From the NCBI GenBank assembly GCA_029265255.1, contig JAJUJQ010000021.1, positions 1-19,704 on the forward strand: a DNA stretch of 19,704 nucleotides, written 5' to 3'. A program made the translations under genes and the position numbers. Under the pieces are notes generated by a model that was not told where the DNA came from, ran no database searches, and saw only the letters and a program-made list of their open reading frames with translations. This document shows, one piece after another, positions 1 to 8,246 of the stretch (positions are counted from its first letter, which is position 1; each line of letters begins with the position of its first letter). The DNA is from Spirochaetota bacterium (GTDB lineage Bacteria; Spirochaetota; Spirochaetia; Treponematales; Rectinemataceae).

Positions 1-116
1 TTGGTAAAATTCTGGTCTTCCAGCAATTCAAACCGCACATGCGCCGATTTGAGATAGGGCAGCGTGTAGGAGCAATCATCGATCCAGAGCTTGCGTTTAT
101 CCTGGTTGAACGTTGA
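1..116 (+). CDS. C-terminal fragment, probable ABC transporter ATP-binding subunit (TOBE-like end)
   Basis: Only the last 37 codons are in the window, read in frame from base 3 to the TGA at 114-116; the start lies upstream. The peptide ends with FEIGQRVGAIIDPELAFIL. This resembles the closing strand pattern of TOBE domains at the C-terminus of PotA/MalK-type importer ATPases, where a 'GxxV....DPE.A..L' stretch is common. A strong intrinsic terminator follows 25 bases later on the same strand, which supports a real + strand gene end here. The opposite strand also has an open frame across 1-119 but lacks a convincing start. The family assignment rests on one short motif and is tentative; that a gene ends here is more secure. 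Confidence 0.42.
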   Translation, partial: GKILVFQQFKPHMRRFEIGQRVGAIIDPELAFILVER

Positions 117-140
117 GGTTATCCTCTTCCACGACACTTA

Positions 141-167
141 GGCCGCTCTCCGCGAGCGGCCTTTTTT
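141..167 (+). terminator. Intrinsic terminator after the partial + strand gene
   Basis: A perfect 8-bp stem (GGCCGCTC / GAGCGGCC) with loop TCCGC is followed by six T residues at 162-167. On the + strand it terminates the partial gene ending at 116. On the minus strand there is no T run after the stem, so it should be a poor terminator for the HD-GYP gene ending at 189, although the stem could still slow transcription from that side. Confidence 0.85.
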
Positions 168-188
168 ATCCAAGGGATGGCGGCTTGT

Positions 189-2447
189 TCAGATGAAGTG
201 CTCAAGGAACGCGAGCACGATGTCGGGGTCAAAATGCGAGCCCGCGTTGTCGCGTATATATTCGATTGCTTTATCCTTGGGCCAGGCCTTGCGGTAGGGA
301 CGGTTGCTGATGAGAGCCTCGTACACGTCGATAATCGCGAATATGCGAGCCGAGAGGGGAATATCAGAGCCTTTGAGGCCGAACGGGTAACCTGTTCCAT
401 CGAATTTTTCATGATGGTACAAGGGAATATCCATGAAATCCGACAGCGACGGAATTCTGCTCAGGATTTCCTTTGAGATGAGCGGGTGTTTCTGCATAAT
501 GCTGCGCTCTTCTGGGGTAAGGGGACCCGGTTTGTTGAGAATAGCGTCCGGGACGCCGATTTTGCCGATATCGTGTAGAAGCGAGCCAATTCTGAGCCGT
601 TTCAATTCATGTTCTTCTCGGAAGAAGCGTCCTGCGAACGTCATGAATAGCGAAGTGACGCGCTGAGTGTGTCCTTCGGTTTCTTGGTCTCGAAACTCGA
701 GTGCGCTGGACAGGCCTTCGATAATGGATTCGTTGGCTGTCTCCAGCTCGCCATAGGATTGTTCGAGCCTTCTCAGGTACCCCTGTACTTCGATTAAAAT
801 GCCAATCTGGTAGGCGGCAGCATGCCCAAAGGCAAGCCACGATTGGTCCGGAGTAAAGTCGTGCCTGAAAAGGAATTCGAGCAGGCCTTTAAACTCGCCG
901 AACAGGATTACCGGAATGCAACACTGGCTCATGAAGCCTTCAGCGAGTACCATTTCGTGGAACTGGGGTATTTCACGAGAGGCTTCAGCGAGATTATGTA
1001 CCTCTACAACTCGCTTCTCTTTCCATGCTAATCCAACGAATATCTCTCCTTTCGCGATGCGCGCACCGAGCGTCAGGTTGGTTCTGAAACCGTCAAAGGC
1101 GATGCAGGTCACCGTGTCTTCATTTTCAGGAATGTAGAAGGCAAGCGCATCAGCCTGCAATATCTCTCGTATCTGCGTCAGAATGGGGGCCATAGCCTGT
1201 TCCAGCGGGAGGTTGCTATTGGCTGCGTTCTTGAACATGTCCAACAGCGCGAGACGGTCGATAAGCTCAAGAGAGGCTTTTTCTGCCTCGATTTCGCTCA
1301 AAACGGGTTCAAGTGTCTCAAGCGCGGACAGCAGTATGAGATCATAGCCAGGTACAAAAGGAGGAGCCCATTCTACAGCGCAGAGAGCATACGGCAGGTT
1401 CTTTACATGAACCAGACATTCTGTTCCCGAGAGGTGTATTGGAGGTTTTTCGACGCGGTCTCCAAACCATGGAGGGACGGCGATCTGACGCGCATCGAGC
1501 CTGACGAATCCAAGTTTGGATACCGGAAGGTACTTTTTTAAAATATCGGCAGCGGTGGAGAACGCCGATTCCGGTTGACGGCATCGCTTGAGCGCAAGGG
1601 CAAGTTCCGCGCCGATTTCGAGCTCGAGACGTTTCAGGATCTGGGCGGTGATATCCCTTCGTATGACGAGATATTTTTTTTCACGAGTTTTATCTTTTTC
1701 CAGTAATACGACTTCCATAGACTCATGATACCAATCACCATCCTTTCGTTTCCGGATTGCGTCGCATGAATGAGCACTGCCGGGGCCAGAAAGCATTTCA
1801 AGCATTGACTCGCAATTCTTTTCAGATTCATGTTCGAGAATGGCACCTAAATTCATACCGAGAAGTTCCTTGCGCTTCCATCCGGTCAAATCTTCCCAGG
1901 CGCGGTTCACCCATTCGATGGTGCCTTGACTATCGAGGATACCCAGAGCCACTGGAGATGCCTCAAGGGCGTGTTGCTGCAACTCGATCATGGCTTGGCG
2001 GGCTTTCTCTTCTCTTTTCTGCTCCGACCATTTCAAAGCGCTGATGATGATATGCGCAAGGTTTGCGATGTGCTCCTTTAGGATGAAATCATAGGCACCC
2101 GCTTTCATGATGCTGGTCGCGTGCTCCTCTCCTATGGTTCCAGAAACCACGATAAAGGGAATCGCTTCGTCGATGCTTTTAACGGTCTCCAATGCTTGGA
2201 ATCCGTCATAGCCAGGAACCGCCCAGTCTGAGAGGATCACATTGAAAGGGGGCGCATCACCTTCTCTTTGGGCAGTGCTCAGCGCTTCCTTAAATTCAGA
2301 AGATGAATGTGTGATGATGGCACTTAGGTTCGGGAATGAGTTTCGCAGCTCATAGAGAAGGAGTTCGGCGTCGTCTGGGTTGTCTTCGATGACAAGGATA
2401 CGAACCTTATCTGGATATCGTTCGGGGCGAGCTGGTTTCTGGTTCAT
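189..2447 (-). CDS. Response regulator with PAS, GAF and HD-GYP domains (predicted c-di-GMP phosphodiesterase)
   Basis: 752 residues. Residues about 15-140 are a receiver domain: acidic pair E21-D22, phospho-acceptor D74, conserved T104 region and K124. A PAS domain spans about 153-270. Residues about 275-395 are unassigned and look like a degenerate GAF-type fold. A GAF domain spans about 397-555, and an HD-GYP domain about 582-752. The HD-GYP signature is intact: HDIGK starting at H625, HHEKFDGTGYP starting at H678 with G686-Y687-P688. HD-GYP proteins hydrolyse cyclic-di-GMP, linearising it to pGpG and/or GMP. The likely job is to lower c-di-GMP in response to phosphorylation by the upstream kinase and to whatever PAS/GAF bind. 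The ATG overlaps the stop of the preceding response regulator as ATGA (2444-2447), so translation is probably coupled. It is the last gene of a three-gene operon. Confidence 0.93.
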   Translation of the reverse strand: MNQKPARPERYPDKVRILVIEDNPDDAELLLYELRNSFPNLSAIITHSSSEFKEALSTAQREGDAPPFNVILSDWAVPGYDGFQALETVKSIDEAIPFIVVSGTIGEEHATSIMKAGAYDFILKEHIANLAHIIISALKWSEQKREEKARQAMIELQQHALEASPVALGILDSQGTIEWVNRAWEDLTGWKRKELLGMNLGAILEHESEKNCESMLEMLSGPGSAHSCDAIRKRKDGDWYHESMEVVLLEKDKTREKKYLVIRRDITAQILKRLELEIGAELALALKRCRQPESAFSTAADILKKYLPVSKLGFVRLDARQIAVPPWFGDRVEKPPIHLSGTECLVHVKNLPYALCAVEWAPPFVPGYDLILLSALETLEPVLSEIEAEKASLELIDRLALLDMFKNAANSNLPLEQAMAPILTQIREILQADALAFYIPENEDTVTCIAFDGFRTNLTLGARIAKGEIFVGLAWKEKRVVEVHNLAEASREIPQFHEMVLAEGFMSQCCIPVILFGEFKGLLEFLFRHDFTPDQSWLAFGHAAAYQIGILIEVQGYLRRLEQSYGELETANESIIEGLSSALEFRDQETEGHTQRVTSLFMTFAGRFFREEHELKRLRIGSLLHDIGKIGVPDAILNKPGPLTPEERSIMQKHPLISKEILSRIPSLSDFMDIPLYHHEKFDGTGYPFGLKGSDIPLSARIFAIIDVYEALISNRPYRKAWPKDKAIEYIRDNAGSHFDPDIVLAFLEHFI

Positions 2448-2920
2448 CCATTCATCCTTTGCAACTCGATCTTTATGGCAGGTTGGCAGTTCACCTCAGT
2501 CCAGTACCTGAAAATCAGCTCGATATAGTAACAAAACGAGTGGAAATCAACCGGCTTTCTGATATAGCTGTTCGCGCCTGCTTCGTAACAGCGTTTTATA
2601 TCATCATCGAGAGATGAAGTAGTTAATACAATAACAGGGATATAGCGGGTATGCTCATATGACCGCAGCGTTTTAAGAACATCAATACCGCCTTTGCGCG
2701 GCAGTTTCAGGTCTAGAAGAATGATGCGCGGCATGTGATAGAGCTCGGTGGGGTATTGAGTATTATCGCCGAGCAGGTAGTCGATTGCTTCCTGGCCATC
2801 GGAGACGATATGATACGGCAGGTTGATCCCTTTTTCGCGCATGGCGAGGACAGCGAGCTCGGCTTCGTCTGGGTTGTCCTCGACGATAAGGACTGGTCTG
2901 TTCTTCAATTCAACGCTCAT
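2444..2920 (-). CDS. Single-domain response regulator, Rcp1-like
   Basis: 158 residues from the ATG at 2918-2920, consisting only of a receiver domain. Visible residues are E14-D15, phospho-acceptor D70 (in ILLDLKLP), the LTTSS threonine/serine switch and the lysine in IRKPVD. The long loop between the acidic pair and D70, and the C-terminal IELIFRYW helix, match the Rcp1-type receivers that pair with PAS- or phytochrome-type kinases. A longer frame reaches 2992 but lies inside the kinase gene, and the chosen ATG follows an AGAGGAA ribosome site. The gene overlaps the kinase stop by 11 bp and the next start by 4 bp, so all three are probably translationally coupled. It most likely acts as phosphate shuttle or sink, or contacts a partner protein; no output domain is present. 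Confidence 0.93.
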   Translation of the reverse strand: MSVELKNRPVLIVEDNPDEAELAVLAMREKGINLPYHIVSDGQEAIDYLLGDNTQYPTELYHMPRIILLDLKLPRKGGIDVLKTLRSYEHTRYIPVIVLTTSSLDDDIKRCYEAGANSYIRKPVDFHSFCYYIELIFRYWTEVNCQPAIKIELQRMNG

Positions 2921-4679
2921 TGTTCCATTCCTCTGATTCGGGACCGAAATAGAAGGCAGCACCCTGCTCGGGTCGAGACTCTGCGTACACATTTCCTCCG
3001 TGTCGCATCACGATTCGTTTGACGATGGATAGACCAATACCTGTACCTTCGAAACGAGAGGCTTCATGAAAGCGCTGGAAGGGGCTAAATAGCCGATCGC
3101 CAGCTGCGAACACATCGAAACCTGCACCATTATCCTTGATGAAGCACATGCGGCGCCCCTGGTAGGTGGTGCAGCCAATCTGGATTCGGGCTTCGTCTCT
3201 CTCTACTGTAAATTTTACCGCATTGGAAATGAGATTCGCAAGAAGCATGCGGGCGAGGTCAGGATCTGCCTGGACGGGCATTGTAGAGTCGATCGTGAAG
3301 ATGATCCTACGGTCGGGGTGACGCTCCACCATCTCGGCAGCGATTTCGCGCGCGATGGGAGAAAGATCAATTTTCTGCGGCGATAATTCCCTTGTACCAA
3401 TTCTTGAAAGCATGAGCATATCGTCAATAAGCTGCTGCATGCGGAGGGCATTTGCCTGGATCCTTTCAAGTAGATGGGTGCTTTCTGCGCCCGCTTCTGT
3501 AGCATGCTCCGTTCGGAGTTTTTCCGCGAGTATGGAAGAAAAGCCTGAGAGAGCCCTCAGTGGAGCCCGCAAGTCATGGGATACGGAATAGACGAACGCC
3601 TCATACTCGTGGTTCAGGGCTTCGAGCTGGCGAGATTTTTCTTCCAGAGTCTTGGTACGCTCGATGACCTGCATTTCAAGCGTGCGAGAGAATTCTTCCA
3701 GTTCACGCTCAGCGCGCACACGGTCGGATATATCATGGATAATTGAGTAGAGAAGTTGTCTGCCTTCGATTTCGATCGGGCCTGAATAGACTTCGACATC
3801 GCAGGGAGGCTGGTTGGCGCGGCGGTGGCGGAAATTGAACACGTTTTTCTGCCGGCTGCTGGCTTTCTGCATTTCCGCTTTTACTTCCTCGGGGCTCATA
3901 GTGTTGATATCCTGGATGCGCATGGTCAGGAGTGTCTCGCGGTTCCAGCCATAAAACGCTTCGGCGGCGGGATTGGCATCGAGAATGGCGCCGGTCTGCG
4001 GCTCGATGATGAACATGACCGTATGGTGGTTCTGGAAGAGGCTTTTATAGCGGCGCTCTGATTCCGCAAGTTGCTGCTGGCTTTGAATGAGCCGCTCATT
4101 ATCCATGAAAAGCAAGCAGATAAGCGCGAACGCGATAGGGTACGCGATGAGAAAGGCGGGAAGGATAAGAGGTATGGTGACTTGCCATCTCGACGGGGGA
4201 AGCGCGAACTGTGACAGTATGACTCCCGCGTGAACGATAAGGCCCAAAAGAAGGCATCCAGCAAAGCTTATTAGATCATTGTATAAATGCTTCTTTTGCA
4301 GAAATGCCTTGCTTTTATATCGAACTCGAAACGCGATGATGGAAATGAAGGCCGACCAAAGAATCGACAGAGATCCCGCGTAAACGCCGATTCCACCACG
4401 ATAGATGCGAAAAGTTGTGGCGATAGCCGCGGCGATGATACCGGTTATGGGGCCTCCGAAAAATCCGGCGATGCCGATGATGATACTTCGGGTGTCATAG
4501 ATAATGCCCTTTTCAAATTCAAAAGGCGTGATCATGGCGATAATGGCGGCGAGGCCGAGCAGGACTCCGTTAAGGATTGAGACGGCGATCGGCTTCCCGT
4601 GAAAGGTCCTGGTGAGGAAATGATATACGACAGATATAGAAATAAGGATGGCGATATTCTGGATGAGCGAAGTAACCAT
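2910..4679 (-). CDS. Membrane sensor histidine kinase (5TM-LYT type sensor, PAS, HisKA, HATPase)
   Basis: 589 residues. About 1-195 is a multi-helix membrane region carrying the 5TMR-LYT pattern (helical ILNGVLLGLAA, then DTRSIIIGIAGFFGGPITGI, then RIYRGGIGVYAG), a sensor module known from LytS-type proteins. A PAS domain spans about 208-325, followed by a short coiled coil (about 325-360). The HisKA H-box SVSHDLRAPLRAL has H368. ATP-binding boxes follow: N-box NLISNAVKFT (482-491), G1 DNGAGF (516-521) and G2 GTGIGLS (545-551). The kinase should autophosphorylate H368 and pass phosphate to D70 of the next gene and/or D74 of the third. A GGGAGG ribosome site lies upstream of the ATG at 4679. 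The ligand cannot be read from sequence. Confidence 0.93.
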   Translation of the reverse strand: MVTSLIQNIAILISISVVYHFLTRTFHGKPIAVSILNGVLLGLAAIIAMITPFEFEKGIIYDTRSIIIGIAGFFGGPITGIIAAAIATTFRIYRGGIGVYAGSLSILWSAFISIIAFRVRYKSKAFLQKKHLYNDLISFAGCLLLGLIVHAGVILSQFALPPSRWQVTIPLILPAFLIAYPIAFALICLLFMDNERLIQSQQQLAESERRYKSLFQNHHTVMFIIEPQTGAILDANPAAEAFYGWNRETLLTMRIQDINTMSPEEVKAEMQKASSRQKNVFNFRHRRANQPPCDVEVYSGPIEIEGRQLLYSIIHDISDRVRAERELEEFSRTLEMQVIERTKTLEEKSRQLEALNHEYEAFVYSVSHDLRAPLRALSGFSSILAEKLRTEHATEAGAESTHLLERIQANALRMQQLIDDMLMLSRIGTRELSPQKIDLSPIAREIAAEMVERHPDRRIIFTIDSTMPVQADPDLARMLLANLISNAVKFTVERDEARIQIGCTTYQGRRMCFIKDNGAGFDVFAAGDRLFSPFQRFHEASRFEGTGIGLSIVKRIVMRHGGNVYAESRPEQGAAFYFGPESEEWNNER

Positions 4680-4749
4680 GAAGAACGCCTCCCTCGAGAT
4701 ATTATGAATCTATGATATATGATATTGCTCTTAATTGAACTATAGGTGT
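4680..4749 (-). promoter_or_regulatory. AT-rich intergenic region, probable promoter of the kinase operon
   Basis: This 70-bp AT-rich gap between the methyltransferase stop and the kinase ATG is the only place for a dedicated promoter of the signalling operon. It holds a GGGAGG ribosome site next to the ATG, a CATAAT element (reverse strand, about 4701-4706) usable as -10, and a tandem duplicated TATGATA heptamer at 4711-4717 and 4718-4724. No convincing -35 is paired with CATAAT, so the exact promoter is uncertain. No terminator for the upstream methyltransferase is seen here, so readthrough is possible. Confidence 0.4.
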
Positions 4750-5445
4750 TTATTGCCGCGATTTCAAGTGTACTATGTAAATATCGGGAGGCATGTGCAG
4801 GGGGCTGTCGAGGTCAAGGACTGTGCTGAGCCGTGTTACCGATCCTGGAGTATACATGCAGAGATGGGTTGGGTCTTCTTTATACCACCATGAGGCGAAT
4901 GCGCTGGGGTGGGAAGGCGCGAGCTGGGTTCGGATGGCGAGAAAGCCATTTGGTACGAGCCTGTGTGCAAGGAATTGAAGTGTTTCTTTGGGGTACGGTA
5001 AGTGTTCAAGTACTTCATGCAGAATGATGACGTCCCACATACGGGCTTTCCATTTGCGCGTCCGAGTGAAATGGATGTCGTATAGGGCGACGTCGTATCC
5101 GCGGGACGCGATGAGGGTCGCAAGGACAGGTTCCGGTCCTGAACCATAGTCAAGGATTGTAGCGCCGGGGCAGGCGTATGGGATGATCGCCTTTTCTATG
5201 AACTGTTCGAGCCAGGCGAGATAGCCAGAATTGCGCGGACTGTTCTGATGTAGCCGATAACGAGCTCGGGCAGCGGTCGCGTCTGGCCAGAATGAAGGCG
5301 CTCGCATATAGAGGCCACAGGATGGGCACTGGTAGAAGCGAGTGGAGCGGATAGCAAAAGATGCGGCAGGTGTGCCACAAACACGGCAGCGCATAAAGCG
5401 CCTGGCAGGCTTCTCAATAGTCATCGCTTGCTGGTCCATGACCAT
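4750..5445 (-). CDS. Class I SAM-dependent methyltransferase with N-terminal zinc ribbon
   Basis: 231 residues from the longest ATG. Two cysteine pairs near the N-terminus (CRVCG and CPSCG, about residues 20-44) form a probable zinc ribbon. The methyltransferase core follows: SAM-binding motif I ILDYGSGPEP, acidic motif II ALYDIH, and the WDVIILHEVLEHL motif typical of the Methyltransf_23/UbiE-like group. The substrate is not recognisable. It is the last gene after lipA-lplB-lplA. Three ATGs compete for the start: 5445, 5439 and 5424. The last forms an ATGA overlap with the lplA stop at 5421-5424, the arrangement seen elsewhere in this cluster, so a 224-residue product is quite possible. No strong ribosome site marks any of the three. 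Confidence 0.85.
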   Translation of the reverse strand: MVMDQQAMTIEKPARRFMRCRVCGTPAASFAIRSTRFYQCPSCGLYMRAPSFWPDATAARARYRLHQNSPRNSGYLAWLEQFIEKAIIPYACPGATILDYGSGPEPVLATLIASRGYDVALYDIHFTRTRKWKARMWDVIILHEVLEHLPYPKETLQFLAHRLVPNGFLAIRTQLAPSHPSAFASWWYKEDPTHLCMYTPGSVTRLSTVLDLDSPLHMPPDIYIVHLKSRQ

Positions 5446-6203
5446 GAACCGAATTTTTCTAGGGCACGCAGCGCGGCGTCATCGAGTTCGCTGACTTGGG
5501 GTTCGGAAACAATAAACGTAATGTCGAGCGCTTGGGCGAACCCGGATATCATCGCCTCCGCTGCTTTGTTGTAGAGCTCAGTAAATGGCATGACGGTCAG
5601 TTCTGGCCGCGCCTGACGGAGGCATGTCACACGCGATCTGATATCCTCGATGAGGCGTCCTCGGTTTTTCTCGGCAGGCACCTTGAGAAGCCTGAACATC
5701 AGGTCAGGATTCACATCAAGAAGAATTGTGCCGTGCTGGAGAATGCAGCCATGCTTACGCGTCTGGGCGTTGCCTGAGATTTTTTTGCCATGACTGACAA
5801 TGTCGTTGATAGGCGCGAACTCCGCTTCGATGCCGAGCGTGTGGAGCCCCTCGATGATTCCTGAACAGAGTATGCGGTAGGAATCGATGATCGCAGGGGC
5901 TGCGAGAGGGTGGGAGAGCGGCAACACGACGCTATATGTCAGCTCGTGATGATGGAACACAGCGCCGCCTCCGGTGATTCGTCGGACGATATCAATCCCT
6001 TCTCTGCGGCAGGCCTCAATATCAACTTCTTCTTCAAGCCCTTGAAAGTAGCCGAGCGAAATGGCAGGAGGAGTCCAGCCATAGAGGCGCAGTACTGGCA
6101 GGCTCGCGCCTGCGGCAACCCGGTAGAGGAGGGCTTCATCGAGTCCCATATTGAAGGCGGCATCATGGAAACCAGTGGATAGGAGGCGGAATTCATGGGC
6201 CAT
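5421..6203 (-). CDS. lplA: Lipoate-protein ligase A, catalytic (large) subunit
   Basis: 260 residues. The LplA/LipB-fold signature is clear: RRITGGGAVFHHHELTYS (R74-R75, GGG 78-80, H84) for the adenylate pocket, and HGKKISGNAQ with the invariant lysine K141. GCILQHGTILLDV follows. The enzyme activates lipoate or octanoate as acyl-AMP and transfers it to the lysine of E2 or GcvH lipoyl domains. The C-terminal accessory domain found in E. coli-type LplA is absent and is encoded separately by the gene just upstream. The frame remains open to 6293, but the ATG at 6201-6203 is preceded by AAAGGATC, gives the usual N-terminus, and overlaps the upstream gene by only 11 bp. An octanoyltransferase (LipM-like) role is an alternative, since no lipB is visible. 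Confidence 0.9.
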   Translation of the reverse strand: MAHEFRLLSTGFHDAAFNMGLDEALLYRVAAGASLPVLRLYGWTPPAISLGYFQGLEEEVDIEACRREGIDIVRRITGGGAVFHHHELTYSVVLPLSHPLAAPAIIDSYRILCSGIIEGLHTLGIEAEFAPINDIVSHGKKISGNAQTRKHGCILQHGTILLDVNPDLMFRLLKVPAEKNRGRLIEDIRSRVTCLRQARPELTVMPFTELYNKAAEAMISGFAQALDITFIVSEPQVSELDDAALRALEKFGSWSWTSKR

Positions 6204-6642
6204 GAGGGGATCCTTTGAGTGAGAGATTGGGATGCTGTGGCGCGGAAGCGGGAGATGTAAGTAGCCAGGGGGCTTCGGTTCGAATGAGTTCATCCAGGCC
6301 GGCTCCGCTTATGCCAGCGAGTTCAATGCCGTGGGCGGCGATAAGCGTATCGAACCGATTGCCGAGCTGAGCGAGGGGAGTCCCGGCCAATTCCCGTTCA
6401 ACGGCGTCGAATTCCTCTTCGGGGACAGCGAAGAAATCCCCATGGATACTTATTTGATGGATGACAGGGAGCTTGGGTGGCTGAAGCCCTATAATGGCCT
6501 GAGCGTGTGCTGCGTCCTGGTCGGTTTGCATGCTATCAGCGACCGTCGCTGGCACAAGTACCAATGCGAGGCGCAGGAGCTTGCAGCCGGCCGGTTTGCC
6601 CTGAATGCGCACCCTGGCTGGCATCTGAAACGAGGAATTCAT
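6193..6642 (-). CDS. lplB: Lipoate-protein ligase accessory subunit (LplB-like, PF10437-type domain)
   Basis: 149 residues, easily mistaken for a spurious frame. It matches the small C-terminal domain of bacterial lipoate ligases: KLLR near residues 21-24, HQISIHGDFF ending at residue 71, EEEFDAVERELAGTPL, and HGIELAGISGAGLDELI. In bipartite ligases (known from Thermoplasma acidophilum and others) this domain is a separate protein required together with LplA for lipoate activation. Its ATG overlaps the lipA stop as ATGA (6639-6642) and its end overlaps the lplA start by 11 bp, as expected for subunits made in equal amounts. The stretch at residues 31-57 is poorly conserved by eye, and the C-terminal 25 residues are proline- and serine-rich. 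Confidence 0.82.
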   Translation of the reverse strand: MNSSFQMPARVRIQGKPAGCKLLRLALVLVPATVADSMQTDQDAAHAQAIIGLQPPKLPVIHQISIHGDFFAVPEEEFDAVERELAGTPLAQLGNRFDTLIAAHGIELAGISGAGLDELIRTEAPWLLTSPASAPQHPNLSLKGSPHGP

Positions 6643-7532
6643 TGGGTATTCTCTTCCTGGGGGCGTGATGATGTGCCCTGGGCTGCAATCCATGCCTGCC
6701 CTGCGTGGTAGCTTGTGCGCGCGAAAGGCGCGGCGATTACCGAGGAAAACCCCATCTCCCTTGCTTTCTCGGCATATGCGTCGAAACGGGCAGGGCTGAT
6801 GTACTCGCTGACAGGTATCTCCTGTGATGTCGGCTGGAGATACTGACCCATCACAATGATAGAAACACCAGCCGTTCGTAATTCGCGGAGCGCCGACAGG
6901 ACTTCTTCCTCGGTTTCTCCCAGGCCAAGCAGAAGGCTCGATTTGGTGACAAAACCTGCATTGTGTGCCTGAATGAGGGTCTGTACGCTCCTATCAAATG
7001 AGGCGCGTCTGTCACGGATATGCTGCAAACGGCGAACGGTCTCGACATTATGCGCGATGACATCAGGCCTGGAATCGAACACCGCTTCCAGTTCGGGGCC
7101 GGTATAGTCTGGGATGAGCACTTCAATCTTCGTTTCGGGGACCATGGTGCGAATGGCATGAATGCAGGCGGCGAAATGCGAAGCTCCGCGGTCCGGCAAG
7201 TCGTCCCGGTCTACCGAGGTGATGACCGCGTAGCGAAGCCGCATCCGGCGAACCGCGTCGGCAAGTCGTTCTGGTTCCAGAGAATCGAGGGGGACGCCGA
7301 ATTTAGCTGTTTTAACCGCGCAAAAACGGCAACCGCGTGTGCAAATGTCGCCCATGATCATGAACGTGGCAGTACCTGCGCCCCAGCACTCTCCTTTGTT
7401 AGGACAGCGTGCTTCATCGCATACGGTATGCAGATGCCGGGACGCCAGGATTTCTTCAACCTGACGCCATTCGTTGCCATGAGGGAGGCGCACTTTGAGC
7501 CATGATGGTTTTGGCTGAACGGAAGCACTCAT
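6639..7532 (-). CDS. lipA: Lipoyl synthase (radical SAM)
   Basis: 297 residues from the ATG at 7530-7532; a TTG 24 bases further upstream extends the frame but has no support. Both iron-sulfur cluster motifs are intact: the auxiliary cluster C38-X4-C43-X5-C49 (CDEARCPNKGEC) and the radical-SAM cluster C64-X3-C68-X2-C71 (CTRGCRFC). The C-terminal RTSYHAG serine, the fourth auxiliary ligand, is also present. LipA inserts two sulfur atoms into a protein-bound octanoyl group to form lipoyl. Its stop overlaps lplB by 4 bp, so synthesis and ligation genes form one unit. No lipB (octanoyltransferase) is adjacent, so the octanoylated substrate must come from the neighbouring ligase or an unlinked gene. 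Start choice is moderately certain because no clear ribosome site precedes the ATG. Confidence 0.96.
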   Translation of the reverse strand: MSASVQPKPSWLKVRLPHGNEWRQVEEILASRHLHTVCDEARCPNKGECWGAGTATFMIMGDICTRGCRFCAVKTAKFGVPLDSLEPERLADAVRRMRLRYAVITSVDRDDLPDRGASHFAACIHAIRTMVPETKIEVLIPDYTGPELEAVFDSRPDVIAHNVETVRRLQHIRDRRASFDRSVQTLIQAHNAGFVTKSSLLLGLGETEEEVLSALRELRTAGVSIIVMGQYLQPTSQEIPVSEYISPARFDAYAEKAREMGFSSVIAAPFARTSYHAGQAWIAAQGTSSRPQEENTQ

Positions 7533-7610
7533 GAGATCGAGTATAGACAAAAACAATCAAAATGTCAGGAGAGTGCGGAGTGGTTCAGAACAGCTCCTGA
7601 TGGCAGCTGG

Positions 7611-8231
7611 CTATTCCTGACCTGCGGTGGATTCTGCGCTCTTTCGAATATCCACGTTGCCCTTGAGTTCCGCTCCTTCCTGTACCGAGAGGGCAGATGC
7701 CTTGATGTTGCCGTCGATGCAGGCATTGGCATTGAGACGCGCGGTGCCGGCGGCGTTGATGTTTCCAGTGACACAGCCGTCAACCATGATACGTTCCGCG
7801 GTAATATTCCCGTTTACCGATGATCCTTGGGCAATTTCAACCATTGCCTTTGCATTGATGTCCCCGCTTATCGTTCCTGACACCAACTGGAGCGACCGCG
7901 CGCTTACATTGCCCTCGATGCGTCCCGATACCATCATGTCGCTTTCTGAGCTTACGTCGCCCAGCACCGTGCCAAATACGCTGATGTTGGAGGCGGAGGT
8001 AATGCTTCCCCTGATGACCATGTCAGACGTTATGATGGCTTCCGACTGACGGGGAGGACTTGGGGTCTGCCCTTGACCTGCCATATGCGCGGGGGATGGC
8101 GCGGGCGAATATGTATCCGCAATGGGGACGTCTGCCGTGTCGTGACTCCCTCCCATTCCTTCGCTTGTCTGGTCTGTTCTGCCATGCAGCAGCTCGTCGA
8201 ATGCTTTGGTCAGATTCCCTTTTTCTTTCAT
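7611..8231 (-). CDS. Bactofilin family polymer-forming protein
   Basis: 206 residues. A disordered N-terminal tail of about 65 residues, rich in Pro, Ser and Thr, precedes a right-handed beta-helix of short repeats such as ISVFGTVLGDV, MMVSGRIEGNV, LQLVSGTISGDI and IMVDGCVTGNI, ending with an acidic/polar tail. This is the bactofilin (DUF583/CcmA) pattern: proteins that self-assemble into non-polar filaments and recruit cell-wall enzymes. A strong AAGGAGG ribosome site lies just upstream of the ATG. It starts 15 bp after the polysaccharide deacetylase stop and so is co-transcribed with it, suggesting the filament positions or works with that wall-modifying enzyme. The family call is strong; the partner is inferred. 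Confidence 0.9.
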   Translation of the reverse strand: MKEKGNLTKAFDELLHGRTDQTSEGMGGSHDTADVPIADTYSPAPSPAHMAGQGQTPSPPRQSEAIITSDMVIRGSITSASNISVFGTVLGDVSSESDMMVSGRIEGNVSARSLQLVSGTISGDINAKAMVEIAQGSSVNGNITAERIMVDGCVTGNINAAGTARLNANACIDGNIKASALSVQEGAELKGNVDIRKSAESTAGQE

Positions 8232-8246
8232 GATACCTCCTTGCGT

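Noticed and set aside
1..119. Open frame on the minus strand across the window start
   Set aside because: It has plausible amino-acid composition but no ATG, and it would begin at a GTG next to a stop within 30 bases of the terminator. The + strand frame ends just before a strong + strand terminator and is preferred.
2921..2992. Longer N-terminus for the single-domain response regulator
   Set aside because: The extension lies entirely in the kinase coding sequence, adds no receiver-domain residues, and the internal ATG has a ribosome site.
6331..6711. 126-codon + strand open frame
   Set aside because: It is antisense to the lplB-like gene, whose domain motifs and coupled overlaps identify the real frame.
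7020..7505. 161-codon + strand open frame
   Set aside because: It lies antisense to lipA, which has all cluster cysteines; the frame has no recognisable domain.
7565..7600. Inverted repeat TCAGGAG/CTCCTGA between bactofilin and lipA
   Set aside because: The stem is only 7 bp with a 22-base loop, and the following T-rich stretch is interrupted, so it is not convincing as a terminator.
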